Shown: in pieces, positions 60,601 to 64,000 of the stretch
Numbering within the stretch: the stretch's first letter is position 1
How the letters are laid out: every line of letters starts with the position of its first letter
NCBI GenBank assembly: GCA_012932295.1
Contig: JAAONU010000016.1
Span: 15,664,111-15,728,110, forward strand
From: Cyclina sinensis
Lineage: Eukaryota; Mollusca; Bivalvia; Venerida; Veneridae
Direction of reading: 5' to 3'
Length of the DNA: 64,000 bases
Notes under the pieces: model-generated
Told to the model about the DNA's origin: nothing
Database searches by the model: none
The model's input: only the letters and a program-made list of their open reading frames with translations
Made by a program: the position numbers and the translations under genes

Positions 60601-61755
60601 AGTTTCTTGATGATATCTCTTGTAGTTTCAGAGTTATGTCCCAAACAAAGTTCAAACAGTAAAATGAACAAAGGGCAAGAACTAAAAAATTAGGCAACAC
60701 AGAGTTATGGTTATTATGCATTGCACTTCTACTCAATGAGATCTATCTACCTACAAAGTTTCTTGTTGATAACTATTGTAGTTTCAGAGATATGTCCCGC
60801 ACAAAGTTCAAACAGTAAAATGAACAAAGGGCAAGAACTAAAAAATTAGGCAAAGCAGAGTTATGGTTATTATGCATTGCACTTCTACTCAATTAGACCT
60901 ATCTACCTACAAAGTTTCTTGTTGATACTTCTTGTAGTTTCAGAGTTATGTCCTGGACATGAAAATGCGGACAGACGGACGGACAAAGTGGTGACTATAT
61001 GCTCTCCCTTCATAAAAAACCCTGCTACAATGTATGTAACATGTGCCTACCATGATTGTATGTTTTCATGTGCTGCTTTGAATGTATGCATTCATGTATT
61101 AATTTATACATATATTTTAACAGAATAAAATGATATGTTACCAGTCTTCACTTTGTTCTTAAAGATTTTCGACTTTCCCTTAAAATCAGCCAAAATTTTT
61201 TACTAATAGTCTGCCAAACTGGCTACATTTTTTTTTCATTTGGCTAACAGTTTGGCTGCTAGAAATTACATCCCAGCGCGGGCCCTGGTATGGTGTGCCT
61301 TTACCTATCAGCAGGTGAACTAGGACTGCCCATGTTCTTCCGCTGCAGGTCCATGACCCTTGACCTCCTGCGAGCTTTCCTTTCAAGCTCATCATCTTGT
61401 TGCTCCATCAGGAACGTAGATGGGCTGCTTACACCTGTAGAGAAAATGGTTATCTTTGAGGTATACTAACTGTCTAGCATTTTTAACTTCTACAACTCAC
61501 TCTTTCCTAAAATAAAATGTTAACAAAAGCAAGTTTTAAATATCAAACTTTCAAACTGAAAGCAAGTCAATCTATGTTAACTAACAAATCCTCTAAAACT
61601 TAAAATTTGTTTTCCACACTTCAGAATCAGTCAATATACTTACTAGTAACTTTTCCAAGAGAAGGAGAGATGACAGATGATTGAGAATGTCTTTGAGGTA
61701 TGTTTGGTGTGGTGACAATGGGAGACAGGACCTCCCGCTGTCTCATGGCTGACAT
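30453..61755 (-). CDS. NCAPH: Condensin complex subunit 2 (NCAPH, kleisin), 17 exons placed, terminal exon missing
   Basis: Product: the kleisin of condensin I, which bridges the SMC2 and SMC4 heads and recruits the NCAPD2 and NCAPG HEAT subunits for mitotic chromosome compaction (family knowledge). Seen: conserved blocks in the family order, each in an open exon with GT-AG borders and matching phase. They are [11 protein letters not shown] (about residues 60-70), TTAQLTEHY (90s), [11 protein letters not shown] (115), [19 protein letters not shown] (145), VDPLFQ..FDEG (230), YRFTNWD (315), WAGPSHWR (435), INFDEEIDF (470), [12 protein letters not shown] (500), [10 protein letters not shown] (535), [20 protein letters not shown] (625-645) and [18 protein letters not shown] (700-719). 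N- and C-terminal kleisin regions are both present. The start at 61,755 is the first ATG after an acceptor. Odd points: a one-base frameshift in exon 3, a 16-kb intron 2, and an unlocated last exon of about 19 codons. Not NCAPH2, because the motifs are of the condensin I type. Confidence 0.95.
30980..32275 (+). repeat. Dispersed element in NCAPH intron 16, interrupted by a second repeat
   Basis: Same family as 27,043-27,665: ACTAGAACTGCCACTGTCCT start and stem-loop end tacccctcttacaactttgt..acagggggtgta. Between about 31,350 and 31,930 it is interrupted by a different repeat with 'gtcaaggtcaca' blocks that starts near gtcgagctgcttgcggtgag. Confidence 0.75.
32311..32421 (-). CDS. NCAPH: NCAPH coding exon 16
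   Basis: 111 nt, phase 0 to 0. It encodes [20 protein letters not shown] and then SMWSLL, matching human '[26 protein letters not shown]'. This is the start of the C-terminal winged-helix region that binds the SMC4 cap. Confidence 0.97.
32804..32952. repeat. 149-bp hairpin element
   Basis: The left arm 'ttcaagttttttctataaat' + 'ggatttattttcatc' is mirrored at the right with a few mismatches and one indel. Arms are about 65 bp around a short loop. Confidence 0.85.
32996..33748 (+). repeat. Pearl-like element: three 167-bp units, ACGG run, hairpin
   Basis: Starts ACTAGAACTG (32,996-33,005). Three units of exactly 167 bp begin at 33,174, 33,341 and 33,508 (cagcaaaaattccttccttt, tgccatccggtttaagag). 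Then follow 'cggacggac', and the stem-loop tgctccccactttgtggggg with GCATAAAA (about 33,719-33,747). Inserted within the TTAA element. Confidence 0.85.
34183..34365 (-). CDS. NCAPH: NCAPH coding exon 15
   Basis: 183 nt, phase 0 to 0, 61 codons. It encodes a Ser/Gln/Asp-rich disordered linker with several SQ and SQD motifs and ends NLLAQPYK, matching 'NLVAEPQKV'. The acceptor is gccacag. Confidence 0.88.
34897..34995 (-). CDS. NCAPH: NCAPH coding exon 14
   Basis: 99 nt, phase 0 to 0. It encodes [20 protein letters not shown], matching 'IEDYDYNNPNDTSNFCP'. The acceptor is cttgcag and the donor GAG|GTAACA. Confidence 0.95.
35539..35765 (-). CDS. NCAPH: NCAPH coding exon 13
   Basis: 227 nt, phase 1 to 0. 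It encodes a Lys-rich lead, [20 protein letters not shown], a TLTKNTL segment, and [19 protein letters not shown]. All match human order (IDFEDDIDFDVYF..ATILTKSTL..TTLPTDFNYNVDTLVQL). Confidence 0.97.
36366..36493 (-). CDS. NCAPH: NCAPH coding exon 12
   Basis: 128 nt, phase 2 to 1. It encodes [20 protein letters not shown] followed by SHWR, matching human '[24 protein letters not shown]', a highly diagnostic NCAPH block. The acceptor is atttcag. Confidence 0.96.
37232..37331 (-). CDS. NCAPH: NCAPH coding exon 11
   Basis: 100 nt, phase 1 to 2. It encodes an acidic [15 protein letters not shown] segment and then [13 protein letters not shown]. It was placed by gttccag / AC|GTAAGT and phase continuity; this segment is variable in the family. 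Confidence 0.8.
37798..37939 (-). CDS. NCAPH: NCAPH coding exon 10
   Basis: 142 nt, phase 0 to 1. It begins [20 protein letters not shown], related to human 'FDINAEV', and continues as an acidic Asp-rich stretch with the DDSFLGDN motif. The atttaag acceptor keeps the frame from exon 9. Confidence 0.85.
38203..38285 (-). CDS. NCAPH: NCAPH coding exon 9
   Basis: 83 nt, phase 1 to 0. It encodes [20 protein letters not shown], matching human 'ICPSLAGFQFTQWDSE'. The donor is CAG|GTATAT. Confidence 0.94.
38643..38841 (-). CDS. NCAPH: NCAPH coding exon 8
   Basis: 199 nt, phase 0 to 1. It starts [19 protein letters not shown], matching the conserved '(I)DPMFQKTAASFDE' block, and ends VDISDFK. The acceptor is atatgcag and the donor G|GTATAA. 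Confidence 0.95.
39061..39083. repeat. (AACAG)n microsatellite
   Basis: About 4.5 perfect AACAG units in NCAPH intron 7. Confidence 0.85.
39433..39501 (-). CDS. NCAPH: NCAPH coding exon 7
   Basis: 69 nt, phase 0 to 0. It encodes [19 protein letters not shown], matching human 'RTIEQNINNLNVSEAD'. The acceptor is atttcag and the donor GAG|GTAGGT. Confidence 0.9.
39838..39914 (-). CDS. NCAPH: NCAPH coding exon 6 (acidic/lysine-rich linker)
   Basis: 77 nt, phase 1 to 0. It encodes a [15 protein letters not shown] acidic run and then a poly-Lys stretch, corresponding to the variable linker before the conserved DPLFQ block. It was placed by phase, splice sites (ctgtag / AAG|GTGACA) and position rather than by strong similarity. 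Confidence 0.75.
40164..41731 (-). mobile_element. Tc1-type transposon with TA duplication, NCAPH intron 5
   Basis: The ends CTACTCAAAATTTGATAG (left) and its inverted copy CTATCAAATTTTGAGTAG (right) are flanked by TA. Similarity extends a further 10 bp (t/ggatcactt). Length is 1,568 bp, standard for Tc1 elements. It encloses a decayed transposase on the minus strand. Confidence 0.93.
40416..41450 (-). pseudogene. Decayed Tc1 transposase (DD34E)
   Basis: Starts [14 protein letters not shown], then a helix-turn-helix ([17 protein letters not shown]) and a GRQRSTT/GGGR basic joint. The catalytic core shows FTDES (first Asp), LMDDNAWPH (second Asp) and, 34 residues on, IEHAWD (Glu), which is the DD34E spacing. 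In-frame stops occur near 40,779 and 40,509, and frame breaks lie between about 41,060 and 41,210. The C-terminus ends HHMRY. Inactive as written. Confidence 0.92.
42540..43080 (+). repeat. Dispersed element with three ~172-bp units and hairpin end
   Basis: 'gaccttgacct(c/t)tgag' or variants recur at about 42,545, 42,720 and 42,893, with 'catttttgccaagtcatttt' between. The end is tatgcctcccttcggggcat + AAAA (43,053-43,077). Confidence 0.75.
43402..43528 (-). CDS. NCAPH: NCAPH coding exon 5
   Basis: 127 nt, phase 0 to 1. It encodes [20 protein letters not shown] and then a 'LSGLGRGG' turn, one of the most conserved NCAPH blocks (human TLDASTKIYAVRVDAVHAD). The acceptor is aatgcag and the donor GTAAGT. 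Confidence 0.96.
43720..44875. mobile_element. Non-autonomous hAT-like element with perfect 8-bp duplication, NCAPH intron 4
   Basis: ATTTATTC is duplicated at 43,720-43,727 and 44,868-44,875. The 1,140-bp element begins TAGGGATGTCAACGAATA and ends in the inverted copy TACTCGTTGACATCCCTA. Subterminal 'ggtatccggatatcggta' and 'gtatccggatatccgagta' repeats are arranged symmetrically. An 8-bp duplication with a short TIR is the hAT signature. No transposase. Confidence 0.9.
44900..44986 (-). CDS. NCAPH: NCAPH coding exon 4
   Basis: 87 nt, phase 0 to 0, 29 codons. It encodes [20 protein letters not shown] and a Lys/Glu-rich tail, the helix of the kleisin N-terminal domain that packs on the SMC2 neck. 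The donor is CAG|GTAACT. A hAT element ends only about 25 bp downstream of this donor, within intron 4. Confidence 0.95.
45215..45300 (-). CDS. NCAPH: NCAPH coding exon 3, with one-base frameshift
   Basis: 86 nt between a ttttacag acceptor and a GTAAGC donor. The first part reads [19 protein letters not shown] in the frame set by exon 2. The second part reads CIKLSAEN in the frame demanded by exon 4. The two frames are joined by one surplus base near 45,239 (AAG-C-TGT). Both blocks are conserved in NCAPH (human ...TQITEHY..CIKLS.EN), so the shift lies inside the exon and no alternative splice site removes it. It is either an assembly or sequencing indel, or a real lesion. Confidence 0.88.
45779..45872. 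repeat. Three tandem 32-bp units
   Basis: 'tcacttgaatataattgtgt' + 'acactaacacta' is repeated three times with one change per copy. Lies in NCAPH intron 2. Confidence 0.9.
46080..46890 (+). repeat. Dispersed element with five ~148-bp units and hairpin end
   Basis: 'gtgacctt(g/a)(a/g)cctt' recurs at about 46,110, 46,255, 46,400, 46,553 and 46,700. Units include 'ttatatcaaaatccc..atgcatgtag'. The end has the stem-loop cccgtttttcaaacggg followed by cgtataaaa (about 46,864-46,889). Confidence 0.8.
46998..48478 (-). pseudogene. Helitron/Helentron remnant: PIF1-type helicase end plus endonuclease domain
   Basis: The minus strand reads the C-terminal part of a PIF1-like helicase: [42 protein letters not shown] and YTMLSRATS. 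After about 45 nt an exonuclease-endonuclease-phosphatase domain follows: [47 protein letters not shown] and SYTDHF. Helicase followed by endonuclease on one polyprotein is typical of Helentron-type animal Helitrons. Damage includes a frameshift in a G-run near 48,155 and an in-frame TGA near 47,172. The Rep and N-terminal helicase parts are absent. Lies in NCAPH intron 2, same strand. Confidence 0.88.
49015..49745 (+). repeat. Dispersed repeats with 'tgtgaccttgac' units and GGGCCATTGGCCC module
   Basis: The units at about 49,020, 49,370 and 49,540 share 'catgacacatcgtcttatt..catttgtgccaa'. At 49,136-49,270 there is a ccggccgaaact..ataggggg segment followed by agagggccattggcccctta, near-identical to about 575-660. 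Near 49,730-49,760 'ggcagggacaataaagccta' is duplicated in tandem. Confidence 0.65.
49765..50860. other. No gene recognised (NCAPH intron 2)
   Basis: AT-rich, no open frames of note. Confidence 0.5.
50870..51235. repeat. Dispersed repeat related to 54,920-55,330
   Basis: Shares 'tgaacaagtattccaagttt', 'tttttgaga..gacctta' and 'ttctaagtc' with the later segment. Old and divergent. Confidence 0.5.
52467..52607 (+). repeat. 5' LTR of the TRIM, carrying a tRNA-like module
   Basis: Inside the LTR lies TGGCAACATGG-TAGAGTG (A-box position), cgcttAACaatcg (resembling a tRNA-Val anticodon arm) and GAGTTCAAACCC (B-box position), then agctcgggg. It is the typical spacing of a tRNA-derived Pol III promoter, though the arms do not form a perfect cloverleaf. 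Confidence 0.85.
52724..52864 (+). repeat. 3' LTR of the TRIM, carrying a tRNA-like module
   Basis: Same as the 5' LTR with five substitutions. Here the A-box region reads TGGCGACGTGG, one base from the type 2 consensus. The B-box region is unchanged. Confidence 0.85.
53900..54135. repeat. Dispersed repeat with hairpin-like end
   Basis: Contains 'gaccctcag..tgacctttgtctgacgag' and 'gggtctgacgggtagagctc' and ends gctccaggagcataaaaagg, where gctcc/ggagc form a short stem before ATAAAA, as in the other elements. Confidence 0.5.
54155..54880. repeat. CpG-rich unit with inverted repeats, unclassified
   Basis: The two ends share inverted phrases (ggactttga, gaacacccg, aaaatgaccac, gcggtg). Both flanks are strikingly CpG-rich against an AT-rich background, with an AT-rich middle. 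Probably a DNA element; no clear duplication was found. Confidence 0.45.
54920..55330. repeat. Dispersed repeat related to 50,870-51,235
   Basis: 'ggggcataactttgcaaaaa', 'gtgatcaagtattccaaatt' and 'tatctttgatggtttttgag' mark two or three degenerate units. Confidence 0.5.
55561..55581. repeat. (TTA)n microsatellite
   Basis: Seven near-perfect TTA/ATT units in NCAPH intron 2. Confidence 0.8.
56455..56860 (+). pseudogene. Second hAT-derived (ZNF862-like) fragment
   Basis: The plus strand reads [20 protein letters not shown] followed by [13 protein letters not shown], then after frame breaks [24 protein letters not shown], matching the 'DESTDIS' and 'CVAHRLAL' regions of the same family as 51.4-53.7 kb. 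Both ends are missing. Confidence 0.7.
57300..57600. other. No gene recognised
   Basis: A short open frame here has no recognisable motifs. Confidence 0.4.
57904..59953. mobile_element. Inverted-repeat DNA element (outer), inserted in a dispersed repeat, NCAPH intron 2
   Basis: The ends CAGTGCTCCAGCTAGG and, inverted, CAGTGCTCAAGCTAGG match at 15 of 16. Subterminal 'gccctgccc' phrases occur on both sides. The flanking repeat ('gcacttcaccattaa...gagatttatccacctgtgaag') is continuous across the element, which shows insertion. A residual 27-codon frame at 58,512 ([14 protein letters not shown]) recalls hAT transposase N-termini. No exact duplication could be fixed. Confidence 0.75.
58800..59553. 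mobile_element. Non-autonomous hAT element with perfect 8-bp duplication (inner)
   Basis: TTTCAGGG is duplicated at 58,800-58,807 and 59,546-59,553. The 738-bp element has ends CAGGGCTCC and the inverted copy GGGAGCCCTG, with extended inverted similarity (gaccga/tcggtc phrases). It sits inside the outer element, so it is younger. No transposase. Confidence 0.88.
59955..61020 (+). repeat. Dispersed element, ~150-bp units, ACGG run and terminal hairpin, with an inserted 0.3-kb unit
   Basis: 'gggcaataactcaaaaatta..cagagtta..tgcattgcacttctactcaa..gagatctatctacc' recurs at about 60,040, 60,515, 60,660 and 60,815. The end has 'cagacggacggac' and tatgctctcccttcataaaa. At about 60,213-60,507 a different unit is inserted, bounded by tgtgtcgcctgat..gtagcc and ggctac..atcaggcgacaca. 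Confidence 0.75.
61305..61434 (-). CDS. NCAPH: NCAPH coding exon 2
   Basis: 130 nt, entering in phase 1 and leaving in phase 2 (GAT AG|GTAAAG). It encodes [20 protein letters not shown], matching the vertebrate 'ERLQRRRSRVFDLQ' block, followed by SPSSPAD. The basic RRRSR stretch precedes the SMC2-binding N-terminal domain. Confidence 0.92.
61644..61755 (-). CDS. NCAPH: NCAPH coding exon 1 (start codon)
   Basis: 112 nt, 37 codons plus 1 nt. It opens [12 protein letters not shown] and is Ser/Thr/Pro-rich. The donor after ACT A is GTAAGTA. A tttcag acceptor lies 7 nt upstream of the ATG (61,762), so the 5'UTR is probably spliced. No in-frame stop was seen in the roughly 45 nt upstream, so a more distal start is possible. 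The low-complexity disordered N-terminus is typical of the family. Confidence 0.8.
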
Positions 61756-61799
61756 TGCACACTGAAAGTGTAAAATTTGAGAATGTTGCACATAATATT

Positions 61800-62780
61800 C
61801 ATTTTATATCAACTCTACCTACACTATTACTGGAAAGTATGTTTATTTTCTTTACACAGAAGCTAAGCTTACTTATAATGCTGACGGATTTCTTTTGAAA
61901 GTGGTCTTTAACACCCCCTCCTTAACTAAAAATTAAAATACCACTAGCAACTGGGATTAGTAAACAAAATATTTTCTGGAAGTACTGAATAGTTAAGGTA
62001 AAACTTCGAAGTACTTACAATGATCAATAAACATTTCTGCCATTTGCATATGCCTCCTTCTTTAAAAAGTCATTTTGCTAAATTAAATATACAACAATCA
62101 CAAAATCTGTAGTGTTACTAAGGCAAATAATGGAATTCTAACTTCTTCATCCCTGTAATCTACATGGCTCAATCCGGAGCATTGCCGTACAAAGTGCACA
62201 ATAATAAAATGAACATTTTTTTTCTGGATCTGTAATATTTTTCCTTAATTTTCAAATCTATCTACTTCAGCTTCAATTTGCTTATATCATGATACCTTTG
62301 TATGTTTCAGTTGAAAGAAACTTTATCAGTTCAATGTATCAGAACAGATATAAGTATTGCAACACTTTCATAAAAACAATAACAATCAACTCCAGTGAAA
62401 ATCAAAAGTTACATTTCTATGTTACTTTCGATGATGTCATTTAAAATAACACGATAGCTATAAAAGAAGTCTGAGATCTGATTTTCTACATGTCCGTACA
62501 AACTTGGTTAACTCCCCTTATTACTCTTCACTCTACCAAATTAAAAACGTTTCGTTTAAAAAGGTACCACGAATTAACAGTTATTGAGCATGGTAGATAT
62601 AAGAACAATCTATCAAGAACTCCTAAATCTACAAACGACGTCTGTTCCTGTCAAATGAGCCCTATAATATGTAAAAAAACAACGGGATATTTCCCCACCC
62701 ACATGATCGCTAAATGTTTTCTGAGAGTTAACGCTAAAAAATTTTAGGCAAACACAAAAATAATGCAGAATTATAATCAT
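61800..62780. other. NCAPH 5' intron/UTR region, nothing recognised
   Basis: AT-rich. One open plus-strand frame (62,490-62,747) has no recognisable motif and lies in the presumed NCAPH first intron. Confidence 0.4.
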
Positions 62781-62792
62781 TTTTTAACTCAC

Positions 62793-62860
62793 GTTAGAAC
62801 TGTACAGGGGCTGTTTTAATTAACTCCTGTCTTTACTCCAAATTCGCGATAAAATTTGTT
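62793..62860 (-). other. Possible NCAPH 5'UTR exon
   Basis: A good minus-strand donor (AAC|GTGAGT) at 62,793 lies just downstream of the promoter-like motifs and could splice to the acceptor at 61,762. This is inference only. The 5' limit is a guess. Confidence 0.25.
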
Positions 62861-62869
62861 TATTTTTTC

Positions 62870-62910
62870 ATCTTTGAAGAACCCGCCTTTGTCAGTGAGT
62901 TCTCGCGAGA
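62870..62910. promoter_or_regulatory. Candidate NCAPH promoter: TCTCGCGAGA and CHR/CDE-like pair
   Basis: A perfect TCTCGCGAGA palindrome lies at 62,901-62,910. This is a known core-promoter motif of housekeeping, often divergent, genes. TTTGAA (62,873-62,878) is separated by 4 nt from CCGCC (62,883-62,887), a CHR/CDE-like spacing, although the two halves are in inverted relative orientation. Further CG dinucleotides (aattcgcg, ttttcgcg) flank it. The stretch lies about 1.1 kb upstream of the NCAPH start codon. Confidence 0.5.
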
Positions 62911-63888
62911 TTTCGGAATCAAAGTTAGGCAATTTATTATTTTCTAGAGTTAGGCGAAATTTCATGTCTGCTGTCTTTTTTTATCGTAAAACTTGTTTAA
63001 CAATATTTGAATCCAGTTTAATGAAGTCAGATCATTTCAAAATATTTGGGTAAGGGTTTTGCCAAAAGATTGATATTATTTATCGTACCTGTCCTGTATT
63101 TTCGCGACTGACATTTGAAAAGTTAGATCTTTATTTTTGTTAAACTTTAAGTCTGTTCTAGATAATTTAAAAGAAGTATATACTATACAGTGTTATAGAT
63201 TCAGGAAAACTGTAAACGGGTTTATTCATATAGCATTTGTCATTTTTGCTAAACCCAACTGTAACACTTTAGTCCCATAATATGCTTGAGCTCTCATCAT
63301 TTGGAAGTTTTTTAATATTATGTGCCCAAAACATGTTAAGAATATTGCTAATATGAAGTATATATCTGCCTGAAGCAGAAAGGAAACCAAGACTAGGAGG
63401 GGCGTAAGTAGGCCAAAATTGACAGAACACACATCCCTGTCCAGGGAGTCCACAGATTTAATCATTTAGAGATGCTTAAATTAAGATTTTTATAATATTC
63501 TTTTTCTTGACCTTCGGCATATAGGCAGCTATGATACTGACTACACCCTTTTTTTAAAGTGAATTAAGATATGAATTTACTCACTGTTAAGACACTTATT
63601 CCTGCGTTTGTGTCAGATTAACTTTGCTCAGATTCTGCAGTCTTGCAAGTATTTTATTTTATTTGAAAACTTTACCAGAATTCACCGATATTTTAATACA
63701 AAAAAAGAGAGCTCTAATGAAATATACCTGCCAGATCTCGTGCACTGTGTGTGTGTCACACTCATTTAAATTAGTTTACGTCTTCTCACATTGTTCAAAA
63801 ATGAAATGATACTTTTACAAGCATCAGTGAACTTAAAAGCTAGAAAACAAAGTCTTGATCAAAATAATTGACTCATTGTTGTATAGCA

Positions 63889-64000
63889 ATGGCTGTTGAT
63901 TCTCCATGCCTGGAGTTTACAGATGAGCAAAGTATGATCTTCCCCTAAACTTTTTATTTTGAATATTTCTATATTTTCAGCAACAAAGAAACACATGATG
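63889..64000 (+). CDS. Possible start of a plus-strand gene (two exons, cut by window edge)
   Basis: ATG at 63,889 opens 14 codons (MAVDSPCLEFTDEQ), then A|GTATGA gives a donor at 63,931. A tttttcag-like acceptor (atattttcag) ends at 63,980, and the following 20 nt read TTKKHMM in phase with exon 1. Without splicing the frame stops at once, so the call depends on the intron. I do not recognise the product. Its position, head-to-head with NCAPH, would suit a divergent gene. Confidence 0.35.

Overview
The window is AT-rich animal nuclear DNA, most likely from a bivalve mollusc. This rests on an intron-rich gene with standard GT-AG introns and on abundant dispersed repeats of a bivalve type: tandem cores of roughly 150-167 bp, (ACGG)n-like microsatellites, 'TGACCTTGACCTTTGACC' blocks and terminal hairpins. 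The species cannot be read from the sequence alone.

One gene is clearly recognisable. NCAPH, the kleisin subunit of condensin I, lies on the minus strand. Seventeen coding exons were placed by reading conserved blocks and matching splice phases, from the start codon at 61,755 to 30,453 (about 719 codons; the human protein has 741). Its short terminal exon was not securely found. Exon 3 carries one extra base that shifts the frame between two well-conserved blocks. Upstream (62.8-63.1 kb) is a CpG-containing promoter-like stretch with a TCTCGCGAGA palindrome and a CHR/CDE-like pair. At the right edge (63,889-64,000) a plus-strand gene may begin.

Layout: 1-1.5 kb holds two tandem dispersed repeats. 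At 1.8-2.3 kb and 3.1-3.6 kb there are two TTAA-flanked inverted-repeat elements with tRNA-like centres. From 3.6 to 30 kb I see no convincing gene, only SINE-like units, a 38-bp minisatellite (22.6-23.4 kb), a large palindrome (21.4 kb) and dispersed repeats. From 30.4 to 61.8 kb lies NCAPH, whose introns are full of transposable elements: a third TTAA/tRNA-like element (32.5-34.1 kb), a decayed Tc1 transposon (40.2-41.7 kb), a non-autonomous hAT element with a perfect 8-bp duplication (43.7-44.9 kb) and, in the 16-kb intron 2, a Helitron/Helentron remnant (47.0-48.5 kb), decayed hAT-like coding sequence (51.4-53.7 and 56.5-56.9 kb), a 398-bp miniature LTR element and a nested pair of inverted-repeat elements (57.9-59.95 kb).

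The most unusual items are (i) the miniature LTR retrotransposon (52,467-52,864), whose 141-bp LTRs each contain a tRNA-like Pol III promoter module, and (ii) the TTAA elements, which combine piggyBac-style ends with an internal tRNA-like module. Both suggest that non-autonomous elements here have acquired SINE-like promoters.
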